A stretch of 64,000 bases of DNA from Aquimarina sediminis (GTDB lineage Bacteria; Bacteroidota; Bacteroidia; Flavobacteriales; Flavobacteriaceae). Positions 48,221 through 57,193 of this stretch are shown here, piece by piece. The notes beneath the pieces are model-generated. The model saw only the letters and a list, made by a program, of their open reading frames with translations, did not search any database and had not been told where the DNA came from. The position numbers and the translations under genes were made by a program. Within the stretch, counting starts at the first letter, position 1; each line of letters opens with the position of its first letter. The stretch spans positions 372,001 through 436,000 of the forward strand of contig NZ_POYJ01000001.1 of assembly GCF_002895435.1 (NCBI RefSeq), written 5' to 3'.

Positions 48221-49153
48221 TTATATACCAAATCGTCCAATAGTCTTTTTCAAATGCGCCTTTACCTCTTTAGCAACAAACTCATTATCTTCCTTTAACT
48301 TTATCAAAAAATCACTTCGCTTTTTCAAAAAATCTTCCTTCATTGTCATGCAAGCAATATTACTTTTTACTCCATTAGCTACTACACATTTTGCCAAAGT
48401 AATTGCTTCTTGCTTTAATTCATTTACCTGTGTAGTTAATATATAGTTCTCCGAAATAAATGGTTCATCTACATAATGCTCTAACTCATATGCTAGTCTA
48501 GTACGCTTAACATACATTCTTTTTCGCAATCCAAAATCTTTATCCGTTTTTGCTACGGTATCAGCAAGCTTCAAGTTGCGTTCTACAGGTGTTATACGTT
48601 CTATTTTTAATTCTTTTTGCTTAAAATCAACCTGTCTTACTCCAGCTTTATCGATTCCATTGCTATCAAAGCCCAAAAACTTTAATAAGGGCATCATATT
48701 TGGTGCTTTTGTATCAAAAATTACCTGTACATTTTCCTTTTTATCTCCTTTTGCAACTTCTAAAGAGCAATATACCAACTCTTCCTTTATATCTTTTTCT
48801 AAAAATTTAAAACTTTTAAAGAAGGATTTTACTTCATTTTTCACCTTGATATTGTCACTTATCCTATAATATGTACCATCGGTTTCCATCAATAGATCAT
48901 CTTTTGTATCGATAATCAGTTCTTGTTTTCTTCCTACTATGGCATATACACCATCCCCCACAAAAATATGCATTTTTCGATCATTTACTTTGCCACGGTT
49001 ACTATCTGTATACGTCAATTGGCTATTAAATTGATAAGACCTTTCTTGTGAAAAAGCCTGTTGAGTACTTATGAATGCGAAAAAAAATATGGTAATAATA
49101 GATGTAAGTGTGTTTTGCATTTGTTGTGATTTATGTTTTAAATAATTTTTCAT
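48221..49153 (-). CDS. Exported protein of unknown function
   Basis: The hydrophobic stretch TSIITIFFFAFISTQQAFSQ is a signal peptide. An internal ATG 33 bp downstream of the first (at 49120, MQNTLTSII) gives a more standard N-terminus and is an alternative start. The mature part begins with YQFNSQLTYTDSNRGKVNDRKMHIFVGDGVYAIV and is beta-rich, then helical and basic at the C-terminus. It may relate to DUF4412-type periplasmic proteins, but I cannot place it. It is monocistronic. Confidence 0.7.
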   Translation of the reverse strand: MKNYLKHKSQQMQNTLTSIITIFFFAFISTQQAFSQERSYQFNSQLTYTDSNRGKVNDRKMHIFVGDGVYAIVGRKQELIIDTKDDLLMETDGTYYRISDNIKVKNEVKSFFKSFKFLEKDIKEELVYCSLEVAKGDKKENVQVIFDTKAPNMMPLLKFLGFDSNGIDKAGVRQVDFKQKELKIERITPVERNLKLADTVAKTDKDFGLRKRMYVKRTRLAYELEHYVDEPFISENYILTTQVNELKQEAITLAKCVVANGVKSNIACMTMKEDFLKKRSDFLIKLKEDNEFVAKEVKAHLKKTIGRFGI

Positions 49154-49514
49154 TACTTGGTTTATATGCTTGTTATAATTATATGTTTAACCCTCTTTAT
49201 AAACATATATCATTATTTGGTTTCAAATTTTGACGTTGAAAATATTGGTTGTTTCTATGGTATCTTACCGCTATAAGAGCATGAATATTTATGAAGATAT
49301 TAGAAGTAATAGTTTTATAAGATTTTGAAAAAATATAGGTGGTACCAGTGGATTAAAAAGCATCTACGTTGTGGTTGGTTTAAACTAGCAAATGTAAGGT
49401 AATCCCCTAAGTTATAATACACCAAAATCCTTAAAAATTTCATAAAAACTACTTGTATATAACCGTAGGGAGTGAGTTTCTAAAAATTATTTACACAACA
49501 AAAGGACACCTCCT
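49154..49514. other. Intergenic region, no gene seen
   Basis: 361 bp without a supported frame. The only structure noticed is an imperfect direct repeat CATTA(C/T)TTGGTTT at 49151-49163 and 49211-49223, which could belong to the promoter of the leftward gene. Confidence 0.4.
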
Positions 49515-50078
49515 CTAATTGATAAGCCCACTGTCTTCTTTTTCTAACTTTAATACTCTCCCTCTATAGCTAATTGACGTACGGTGATTGCTAATAACAG
49601 TAATATCACTAGACAAATTATTATACAGCAGTACAGACACTACAAAGGATTCTGTATTTTTTTTGAGTCTTAGTTTAATTAAATATCGCTGTTTTTTTTC
49701 ATGATATGAGATATCGCATTCATCTGCGATACCATCAAATTCTAAATTATTATTGGTATTATATCCGTTAGAAATTTGTCGTTCCCCATAATACGGTAAA
49801 TACATAGAAATACTATCCCCATACATTCTAAAATGATTTCCGTTACCAGAAAGGTTTATATTGTTTGCGGTACTTCCCCAGGGAAACAATCTACTATTAG
49901 CCAAAGCATTAAGACTTCTGCTTGCCATAGGCGATGCCCAGTCTGATAAGATTTCAAACTTTTTTTGAGCTACTAACTCCGTAAGAACTTTGTTTTTTTC
50001 TGCTGATACCTTCAGATCTTGTGAACTCCCACAGCTCACTAACATACAGGAAACTAGTATTAAAATAAGAGTTTTCAT
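49515..50078 (-). CDS. DUF4251 lipoprotein
   Basis: The lipobox LVSC at residues 13-16 (ILVSCMLVSCGSSQ) marks a lipoprotein. The body matches DUF4251: helix KNKVLTELVAQKKFEILSDWASPM, GNHFRMYGDSISMYLPYYGERQ, ISYHEKKQRYLIKLRLKKNTESFVVSVLLYNNLSSDITVISNHRTSISYRGRV. Function of the family is unknown; it is confined largely to Bacteroidota. Confidence 0.87.
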   Translation of the reverse strand: MKTLILILVSCMLVSCGSSQDLKVSAEKNKVLTELVAQKKFEILSDWASPMASRSLNALANSRLFPWGSTANNINLSGNGNHFRMYGDSISMYLPYYGERQISNGYNTNNNLEFDGIADECDISYHEKKQRYLIKLRLKKNTESFVVSVLLYNNLSSDITVISNHRTSISYRGRVLKLEKEDSGLIN

Positions 50079-50272
50079 TTTTTATTAAAATATACCAAAT
50101 AATGCCTCAAGTACCATCCCAATTTAAAAAACATTAACAGATACCAATGTCTAGATATACAATGATTATCTCCAAAACATACGGTATTAAAGTGTTTTTA
50201 CGCTTCATTATTTATATATTAAATAACATTTATAACATCCATTAATCATAGTAAATACGCTACTTTTGCCGG

Positions 50273-51484
50273 ATGTTAAAAAAGAAATTTGCACAGTTTG
50301 AATTCGTAATACTGATGGCATCACTAATGTCTATTGTTGCACTGGCTATTGATGCTCTTTTGCCAGCACTAGATATTATCGGAAATACCATTGGTACTAC
50401 CAACCTGGCTGATAATCAGTTATTGATTACCATGATTTTTTTAGGGCTGGGTATTGGTCCTCTTGTTTTTGGTCCTATATCTGATAGTTGGGGTAGAAAA
50501 CCCATAGTCTATATTGGTATTGTTCTCTTTATTATTGCTAGTTTTATATGCATTTTTTCGACCAGTTTGGAGATGATGATTTTAGGTAGAATTCTACAAG
50601 GTATTGGGTTATCTGCTCCCAGAACGATTAGTATTGCTATGATTCGAGATATTTATAGCGGGGATTATATGGCTCGCATTATGTCTTTTATTACTGTAGT
50701 ATTTATTTTGGTTCCTATTATTGCTCCAGCACTGGGCAAATCTATACTCGATCATTACAACTGGCAGGCTATATTTTATATCCAATTAATATTTGGGGTA
50801 CTGATCTCTATATGGTTCTGGAAAAGACAGGCCGAAACATTAGAGGTCTCAAAGCGTATTAAGTTTACGCCAAGTATCTTTGTAGATGGGATAAAAGAGT
50901 TAGCAAAACACAAAGATACTATTGGGTTCACAATCATTTCTGGATTTATCACGGGATCCTTTATGGTTTATTTGAGTACTTCTCAGCAAATTTTTGAGCA
51001 ACAATATCACCTAAAAGAAGAATTTCCGTATATATTTGGTTTATTAGCTATATCTATTGGTACTGCTATTTTTTTAAACGGAACTCTTGTTTTAAAATAT
51101 GGAATGGAAAAATTGGTAACCACTTCCCTATTTGCTTTTTTCGGAATTTCGCTATTGTATATTGTAATGTTTTATAATAGTCCGAATCCAAGTGTTGTTG
51201 TTTTATTGCTGTTTTTTGGGTTGCAATTTTTTGCTATTGGTTTTTTATTCGGAAACTTGAGGGCTTTGGCAATGCAACCTGTTGGTCATATTGCAGGAAT
51301 AGCCGCTGCCATCACAGGTTTTATATCTACCATTATGGCAGTACCTATTAGCACTTATATAGGAAGATTTGTACTAGACACTACACTACCTTTATTTATT
51401 GGTTTTTTGGTTTGTGCAATACTTTCTATCATAATTCTTGTGTATCTAAAAGTATCTGTAAAAAAACAAGCCATTAGCAGGTAA
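50273..51484 (+). CDS. Bcr/CflA-type MFS drug efflux transporter
   Basis: Twelve hydrophobic segments in 403 residues with MFS motifs: LGLGIGPLVFGPISDSWGRKPIVYIGI (G-x-x-x-D/E-R/K-x-G-R-K/R loop between TM2 and TM3) and ILQGIGLSAPRTISIAMIRDIY (TM4). DALLPAL in TM1 is typical of the Bcr/CflA group. A TAnnTTTG box (TACTTTTG, 50261-50268) lies only 4 bp before the ATG, so the message may be leaderless or the box is fortuitous. Confidence 0.92.
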   Translation: MLKKKFAQFEFVILMASLMSIVALAIDALLPALDIIGNTIGTTNLADNQLLITMIFLGLGIGPLVFGPISDSWGRKPIVYIGIVLFIIASFICIFSTSLEMMILGRILQGIGLSAPRTISIAMIRDIYSGDYMARIMSFITVVFILVPIIAPALGKSILDHYNWQAIFYIQLIFGVLISIWFWKRQAETLEVSKRIKFTPSIFVDGIKELAKHKDTIGFTIISGFITGSFMVYLSTSQQIFEQQYHLKEEFPYIFGLLAISIGTAIFLNGTLVLKYGMEKLVTTSLFAFFGISLLYIVMFYNSPNPSVVVLLLFFGLQFFAIGFLFGNLRALAMQPVGHIAGIAAAITGFISTIMAVPISTYIGRFVLDTTLPLFIGFLVCAILSIIILVYLKVSVKKQAISR

Positions 51485-51505
51485 TTAAAAGACGTTCTAT
51501 TAGGA

Positions 51506-51676
51506 TCACGACCTTTGTTCTTCATCTAAATCGTCACTCGAAGCTAATAATTCTCCATTTCCTGCAATTGCAAACCGATCTCTTTTTGATCCATATCCAA
51601 AATTAGAAGATCTACGATATTTGTTTTGGAAGTCTGCGAATCGTCTTTTTCTCTTGGGTTTTTCTTTTTTACTCAT
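51506..51676 (-). CDS. Small basic protein of 56 residues, hypothetical
   Basis: The minus strand from ATG 51676 to TGA 51506 reads MSKKEKPKRKRRFADFQNKY, RRSSNFGYGSKRDRFAIAGN, GELLASSDDLDEEQRS. The N-terminal half is very rich in Lys/Arg and the tail is acidic, suggesting a nucleic-acid or ribosome-associated protein. The clean short frame, its position convergent with the MFS gene and sensible amino-acid use support a real gene. Family unknown to me. Confidence 0.6.
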   Translation of the reverse strand: MSKKEKPKRKRRFADFQNKYRRSSNFGYGSKRDRFAIAGNGELLASSDDLDEEQRS

Positions 51677-51987
51677 AATGATAAGTTTTTATGAATTACC
51701 AGACTGATTATTAATTCTCTTTCTAATTTATTAATTTTTTTGATCTTAAATGAATTTAATTGACTCTTTTTTAACAACTTATACTTATTTAACAATCAAT
51801 ACCGCTAAAAATTCTTACAAAACATCTTACTTTAATCAATGTACTAGTAAATAACTTTGTAGGAAAAATTGAATCTTTGAAAACGTATAATTTTTGAGAA
51901 GAGTAATTTGTCAAAAAACTCCCAAAATAACATTAACCCTTGGAATGGTTCTTGATTCTTTTTATATTTAAATGATTTAATAGATTT
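51677..51987. other. Intergenic region, no gene seen
   Basis: 311 bp between divergent genes; it should hold both promoters. No exact TTG-N20-TAnnTTTG match was found. T/A-rich without clear palindromes. Confidence 0.4.
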
Positions 51988-52590
51988 ATGAGATTTTTTC
52001 TCAACATACTATTCGGGGGACTATTATTCTTACAAGGATTCGGACAAGATATTATTTCAAATCCTACAGATCTTCCTACCGCAAATATATTTAGCCCCAC
52101 TGCTGATTATTCCTTAATCAATGATTTTCGTGGATTAGAATTTGATGTCGAAAACTCAAAAGTGTCATTTAATTTCGTTCATGATAAAACTTCAGGTACT
52201 ATTTCGGGATTAGATTTTAAAATTAATTTTAACCCCAAAGACCCAGATAATGCCACTTTTAAGGGTACTGCACTTATAAAAACACTGGATACTGATAATT
52301 TTATACGAGATGGACATCTGATGTGGGAGAAATTCTTTTACAAGAAAAAGTACCCCAAAATAGCTTTTGCCAGCACACATGTAGTTCATTTTGGAACAGA
52401 TACATATAAAGTCATAGGAAATCTGACTATCAAAGGAAAAACTAAAGAGGTAATAATCACCTTCTCTCTAGACGCTCAAAGACTATTGGGCAAAACAACA
52501 ATATTTACTAGTGACTATGGAATCCATATTCATGAAGAACGAGAAAAAAACAAACTGGATATTAAGTTTTACTTCCCTATCCTTCTTTAA
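51988..52590 (+). CDS. YceI-like exported protein
   Basis: The signal peptide ends FGQ. The YceI pattern is present in divergent form: FDVENSKVSFNFVHDKTSGTISGLDFKINFNPKDPDNATF, DNFIRDGHLMWEKFFYKKKYPKIAFAS, YKVIGNLTIKGKTKEVII. It is a second YceI-type protein in the window, not part of an obvious operon. Ligand unknown. Confidence 0.85.
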   Translation: MRFFLNILFGGLLFLQGFGQDIISNPTDLPTANIFSPTADYSLINDFRGLEFDVENSKVSFNFVHDKTSGTISGLDFKINFNPKDPDNATFKGTALIKTLDTDNFIRDGHLMWEKFFYKKKYPKIAFASTHVVHFGTDTYKVIGNLTIKGKTKEVIITFSLDAQRLLGKTTIFTSDYGIHIHEEREKNKLDIKFYFPILL

Positions 52591-52596
52591 CACTAT

Positions 52597-53403
52597 TTAT
52601 GATCTAGATAGTTCTTCTTTTATAAATTGATTAATTTGCCATTGATCGCCCATTAGTGCATTGGTATTGGGTGTATAAGTAGCATATGGATATGGACCAT
52701 ACTCTGGAGTAATAGTAATATAGCTTCTCTGTTGTGCTTTTGCATGATCAATCATGGTTTTCCACCATTTTATAAAAGTAGATAACTCCGGCTTATATCG
52801 ATCTTCTCTAGGATCTATTACTTGTGGTGTTTGAGCAGATCCTACACGAGCATGTATATGATAACTATGCTTAATCGCCTTAGCAACCGTCTCTTTTTGA
52901 TTATCTAACATAGATTCTGCTACGCAACACCAGTGGGAGAAATCTGAAGTAAGTTTCAGATCAGGAAAACTATCCAGGTATTGGGCACAGACATGGGCCG
53001 CAAAAGAGAACCGTGATCTATGTGTTTCATGAGCGATAGGAACTCTGGTTTCTTTTTCTATTTCTTCGGCTATCTGAAGTAAAGAAGCATTTTTTTTGAA
53101 AGTGAAAAAATCCATTCCTGTATGAGAATTTATCAGTAATGGCGAGGCTTCTGCCAGATTATATAAATGCCTTTTATAAGAATCTTTATGTTTATTAAAA
53201 TCAATCTCCTTGGTCTCCCAATGCTGAGCTACTATTTCTAATTCATGATCAGAAATAATAGCCAGGATTTCTTTTTTCTCATTTATATTTAGTGGCAAAT
53301 CAATCTCTATACCATCGTAACCAGCATCTTTGACCTTTTTTAGAAAAACACTCCATTTTAGATCTGCACTTCCCCATCTTGGATATATAAACTTTAATTT
53401 CAT
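52597..53403 (-). CDS. Sugar phosphate isomerase/epimerase-like TIM-barrel protein
   Basis: AP_endonuc_2/xylose-isomerase-like fold: KLKFIYPRWGSADLKWSVFLKKVKDAGYDGIEIDLPL at the start, MDFFTF, IAHETHRSRFSFAAHVCAQYLDSFPDLKLTSDFSHWCCVAES (metal-binding Glu/His/Asp-His region) and YHIHARVGSAQTPQV, then ITPEYGPYPY. Cytoplasmic, 268 residues. Substrate unknown. Convergent with the YceI-like gene (6 bp apart). Confidence 0.87.
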   Translation of the reverse strand: MKLKFIYPRWGSADLKWSVFLKKVKDAGYDGIEIDLPLNINEKKEILAIISDHELEIVAQHWETKEIDFNKHKDSYKRHLYNLAEASPLLINSHTGMDFFTFKKNASLLQIAEEIEKETRVPIAHETHRSRFSFAAHVCAQYLDSFPDLKLTSDFSHWCCVAESMLDNQKETVAKAIKHSYHIHARVGSAQTPQVIDPREDRYKPELSTFIKWWKTMIDHAKAQQRSYITITPEYGPYPYATYTPNTNALMGDQWQINQFIKEELSRS

Positions 53404-53428
53404 TATGATATCCTACTTAATTGTGATT

Positions 53429-56281
53429 TTATATTCTATTACCATTAATATCCAATTCTATAACTACCTTATTGAGTTTTTTAACTTCTTCAAATTGAGT
53501 TGTTTTATCACCCACCACAACATAAATCATTTTATTCTCCTCAAAATATTTGTTGATTATTGACTTAAAATCGAGCTCACTCATCGCCAAGAGTTCCTTT
53601 TGATCATCTTCAATATAGGAAGCGGGCTTATTATACTTACTCATTTCTCTCAGAATGTTTAGTTTATCATTTAACCCTTCATAATCTCTGGTACTACTTT
53701 TTAATATTTTAGTTTTTGTGGTTTCTGCATCGTCTTCATCAAAACTATCGCCATAGCTAGTAATCATTTCTTCAATGATTTTTAATGATGGTAAAGTAGC
53801 ATTGGCACGAACACTTGTCGCCACAAAAAACGGAGAAGTATGTTGCTGAGCTCTAATCCCCGAATAAGCACCATAGGTATACCCCTTTTGAATACGTAAT
53901 GTTTGAAACAATCTTCCACTGGATCCTCCCCCTAGAATTTCATTTGCATAATCCAAATTATTAAATTCTGGATTTACAGCAGATATTGCTAATTTACCTA
54001 TAAAAATTACGGATTGCTTGGATCCTGGCATATCGATAAAAAACAATTTATCGATATGGTCTTTTTCGGTAATTTCTATTTTCGGAACGGTCGTTTCTTT
54101 TATTTCCCAATTCGTAGCAATTGAAGATAGCGCTTCTTCTACTCTACTTTTATTTATGTTTCCTGCAATATGAAAAGTTGCATTTTTGGGAGAAAGATTA
54201 GTGTAATGTGCCTTTATATCTTCTAAAGAAATATTATTTAGTGTTTCTAGAGTGCCAGAGTTAGGCAGTCCCAAAATATTATTTTCTCCATACAATAACT
54301 TGTTAAAATTAATTGATGCAATGGCTTGCGGACTTGCCTCTCTACCTTTTAGGCTGGTTTCTAACGCTAGTTTTAATCTATCATATTCTTTTTCATCCCA
54401 GCGAGGTTCCAATAAAATCTCTTCAACCAACTTAATCGTTTTTTCAAAATTTTTGGTCAGACAAGATCCGGTAATCCTTATTTCTTCTGTTCTACTAGAT
54501 ATATTAATGGATGCACCTAGAAGTCCTATAGCTTCTTCTAGCTCTGCAGGAGTTTTAGTTGCTGTTCCTTCCATCATCATACTTGTAACAAAGCTCGAAA
54601 TTCCTGCTTTTTCTACAGGGTCTAACAAATGTCCTCCAGGAATAGTAATATCAAAACTCACTAATGGCAATTCATTATTTTCTATACCATACAATCGCAT
54701 ACCATTAGCAATTTTTCCTGTCCATACTTCTGGAGATTTGAACAATGGTAATTTTCCAAAATCTGGTTCACTTCTATCATTAATAGAAGGGGTTTTTTCA
54801 TAAATAGCTTCTTCTCCCTGGCTTACTTCTTCATTGGCGACATCTGTTTTTACTTCTTCTATCCATACTTTGGCTTCATTTGCATTGGTTATAGCCAAGT
54901 TTACTTGTTCTTTGGGAACAACACTCGTCATTACATAATTTTTTCCTTTGATATAGGTGTTATAGACACGCGTGATATCTTCTCTGGTAACTGCATTAGA
55001 TAGTCTAGCAGTTTCAGAAATATATCCAGGATCTCCCTTAAACTCATTGTCCTGAACTAATTGAAAAGCTTTATTAAGGACTGTACTAAACCCTTGATAC
55101 AATCGAGTCTCTAGCTCTGCTTTAATTCTTTTAAGTTCATTATCTGTAAATCCATTTTTTTCAAACCTTGCTAAACCTTCGTTTATAGCCAATTTTACAC
55201 TGTCTAGATCTTTGCCTGCATTAGCACGCACGATAAATGAAAATTCTCCTGCGATCTCGCTAGATCTTTGAAAACTACGAGGATTGGGGGCTAGTTTCTT
55301 TTCTTCAACAAGTATTTTGTATAACGGAGATTTTTTACTCCCACTTAATAATTCTCCTAAAACTTCTAGAGCATATGTATCTTTATGGTATTCTTCTACA
55401 GTAGGATATACTATTCTTAGCTCAGGCAGTTTAGCAAAATTATCTTCAAAATATAAGGATTTGCTATTTTCAAGAACTACAGGCATAGGCTCTAGTTTTG
55501 GCACATCTGGTCCTTTTCTAATTTCGCCAAACCACTTTTTCACCAATTCTTTAGTCTCTGCGATATCAATATCCCCAGCAATCACTAAGGAACCATTACT
55601 TGCTCCATAATATTGTGTGTAAAACTCTTTTACATCTTCTAATGTTGCCGATTGTAGATCTGGTAATGAACCTATTACTGTCCAACTATAAGGATGACCT
55701 TCTGGATATAAATTTTTTCGGATTATTTCATCGGTATATCCATAAGGAGCGTTATCTACACGCTGGCGTTTTTCGTTTTTAACAACTTGCTTTTCTCTTT
55801 CCAGAGCTGCTTCGGTAACGGTATTAATCATATATCCAAAACGATCAGAATCTATCCAAAGAATCTTTTCAAAAGCATCTTTGGGTACTACTTCATAATA
55901 TACAGTTCCATCGCTCCACGTACCCCCATTGCGTTGACCTCCCCATTCAGGGATTAATTTTCTATTGGCGCCTACAGGTGTATTTTCAGAATCATTAAAG
56001 GACATATGTTCAAAGAAATGTGCAAATCCTGTTTTACCAGGTTTCTCTCTATTGGATCCAACATGCATCATTGTTGCTACCGCCACAATAGGGTCACTAT
56101 GATCTTCATGAAGAATTACTTCCAGACCATTATCCAGTGTAAATTTTTCGTATGCTATCTTAAACTCTGTTGCTACACTAGTATCAGGTGTTTCTGTATT
56201 CTTTTTTTGTTCCGAATTTGAACAAGAGTATAACATCCCCCATATTGCGAGTAGTACCAATTTGTTTTTGAAAAATGACAT
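53429..56281 (-). CDS. M16 family (pitrilysin-type) zinc peptidase, lipoprotein
   Basis: Lipobox LYSC at Cys20. The N-terminal M16 domain has the inverted zinc motif HFFEH (H88-H92), with the downstream Glu in EREKQVVKNEKRQRV, flanked by NGLEVILHEDHSDPIVAVATMMHVGSNREKPGKTGFAHFF. A second, non-catalytic M16 half occupies about residues 510-940. At 950 residues it has the usual two-repeat length. It degrades peptides in the periplasm or at the cell surface. It precedes the small sugar-isomerase-like gene in the same direction. Confidence 0.94.
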   Translation of the reverse strand: MSFFKNKLVLLAIWGMLYSCSNSEQKKNTETPDTSVATEFKIAYEKFTLDNGLEVILHEDHSDPIVAVATMMHVGSNREKPGKTGFAHFFEHMSFNDSENTPVGANRKLIPEWGGQRNGGTWSDGTVYYEVVPKDAFEKILWIDSDRFGYMINTVTEAALEREKQVVKNEKRQRVDNAPYGYTDEIIRKNLYPEGHPYSWTVIGSLPDLQSATLEDVKEFYTQYYGASNGSLVIAGDIDIAETKELVKKWFGEIRKGPDVPKLEPMPVVLENSKSLYFEDNFAKLPELRIVYPTVEEYHKDTYALEVLGELLSGSKKSPLYKILVEEKKLAPNPRSFQRSSEIAGEFSFIVRANAGKDLDSVKLAINEGLARFEKNGFTDNELKRIKAELETRLYQGFSTVLNKAFQLVQDNEFKGDPGYISETARLSNAVTREDITRVYNTYIKGKNYVMTSVVPKEQVNLAITNANEAKVWIEEVKTDVANEEVSQGEEAIYEKTPSINDRSEPDFGKLPLFKSPEVWTGKIANGMRLYGIENNELPLVSFDITIPGGHLLDPVEKAGISSFVTSMMMEGTATKTPAELEEAIGLLGASINISSRTEEIRITGSCLTKNFEKTIKLVEEILLEPRWDEKEYDRLKLALETSLKGREASPQAIASINFNKLLYGENNILGLPNSGTLETLNNISLEDIKAHYTNLSPKNATFHIAGNINKSRVEEALSSIATNWEIKETTVPKIEITEKDHIDKLFFIDMPGSKQSVIFIGKLAISAVNPEFNNLDYANEILGGGSSGRLFQTLRIQKGYTYGAYSGIRAQQHTSPFFVATSVRANATLPSLKIIEEMITSYGDSFDEDDAETTKTKILKSSTRDYEGLNDKLNILREMSKYNKPASYIEDDQKELLAMSELDFKSIINKYFEENKMIYVVVGDKTTQFEEVKKLNKVVIELDINGNRI

Positions 56282-56396
56282 TGTGTAAGGTGTTTTTTTG
56301 GTTAAAAATGCTTAGTTGAGAATCAAAAATAAGGAAACACATCCCAAGAATTTCATAAAATGGTTATAAAACTAAGGTTTAAGCCCTGACAAATTA

Positions 56397-56939
56397 CTAA
56401 ATAGAGACAACAAATGCCGAATATTGCCCATGGTGAGTTATAGAAACAGGAATGGCAGAAGCTTTTTTGTCAATACATACCACAGGCACTCTATTTAAAT
56501 CTTTAGAAAAAGAAATCAAAGATGTGGGGATTCCTAACTCCTGAGAAATTACTGCTTGTAGTTTTGATCTAATTTGAGTCCTGCTTTCTACTACTTGAGA
56601 GCGACATTCAATGTGACCATCGCGCGCAATACTATATATATACTGAGGATGAAGTATTGAATCTACGGTATATAAAAGGTTATCAATATTTACTGTCTCT
56701 TCTTGGGTACATTCAAAATCCCTGGGATTGTATTTGGGTATTAAGGTATGCCTTCTTTGGTGTGCTTTATAAACAGCTTCTTTCATACTCCAATACTTCC
56801 AAACCAGTATTCGTGGATTTTTAGAAGCGTAAATATCGGCTTGTTCTCTATCAGTAAATATTTTTTGTACCCAGCCTTTTCTCTGCCAATTACTTTGCTG
56901 ATTTGCAAGGCTAAGGTCTACAATATCATTACCTATCAT
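56397..56939 (-). CDS. 4'-phosphopantetheinyl transferase
   Basis: 180 residues with the family motifs GNDIVDLS (Asp5, Asp8), WKYWSMKEAVYKAH (Glu54, Lys58) and PVSITHHGQYSAFVVSI at the end. It transfers phosphopantetheine from CoA to a carrier-protein serine, here surely the ACP whose gene overlaps it by 4 bp. It is the last gene of the lipid/polyketide operon. Confidence 0.9.
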   Translation of the reverse strand: MIGNDIVDLSLANQQSNWQRKGWVQKIFTDREQADIYASKNPRILVWKYWSMKEAVYKAHQRRHTLIPKYNPRDFECTQEETVNIDNLLYTVDSILHPQYIYSIARDGHIECRSQVVESRTQIRSKLQAVISQELGIPTSLISFSKDLNRVPVVCIDKKASAIPVSITHHGQYSAFVVSI

Positions 56940-57190
56940 TTAGCCTCCAGTTTTTCTTCTATTACTAATAGAGAAGCCTTAACGGTTAGCATTTTTTCCA
57001 TAGCTTCGTTATCGATCTGAATATCGAATTCATCTTCAACATCCAGAACCACATCTACCAAATTGGCAGAGTTGATCTCAAGATCTTTAATAAAATCTGT
57101 ATTCTCATTTAGGGATTCAAGCCCTTTTGTGTTTTGTACATATGGTGTTATTATGGTTTTTAACTTGGATAGTAATTCTTCTTTTGTCAT
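56936..57190 (-). CDS. Acyl carrier protein
   Basis: 84 residues, acidic, four-helix pattern: TKEELLSKLKTIITPYV, then DLEINSANLVDVVLDVEDEFDIQIDNEAME, with Ser41 in the NSANLVD position of the usual DSL motif as phosphopantetheine site. It lies between the ketosynthase (3 bp) and the PPTase (4-bp overlap). Confidence 0.92.
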   Translation of the reverse strand: MTKEELLSKLKTIITPYVQNTKGLESLNENTDFIKDLEINSANLVDVVLDVEDEFDIQIDNEAMEKMLTVKASLLVIEEKLEAK

Positions 57191-57193
57191 ATC

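Noticed and set aside
54252..54803. 183-codon frame opposite the M16 peptidase gene
   Set aside because: Antisense shadow of a well-supported M16 coding region.
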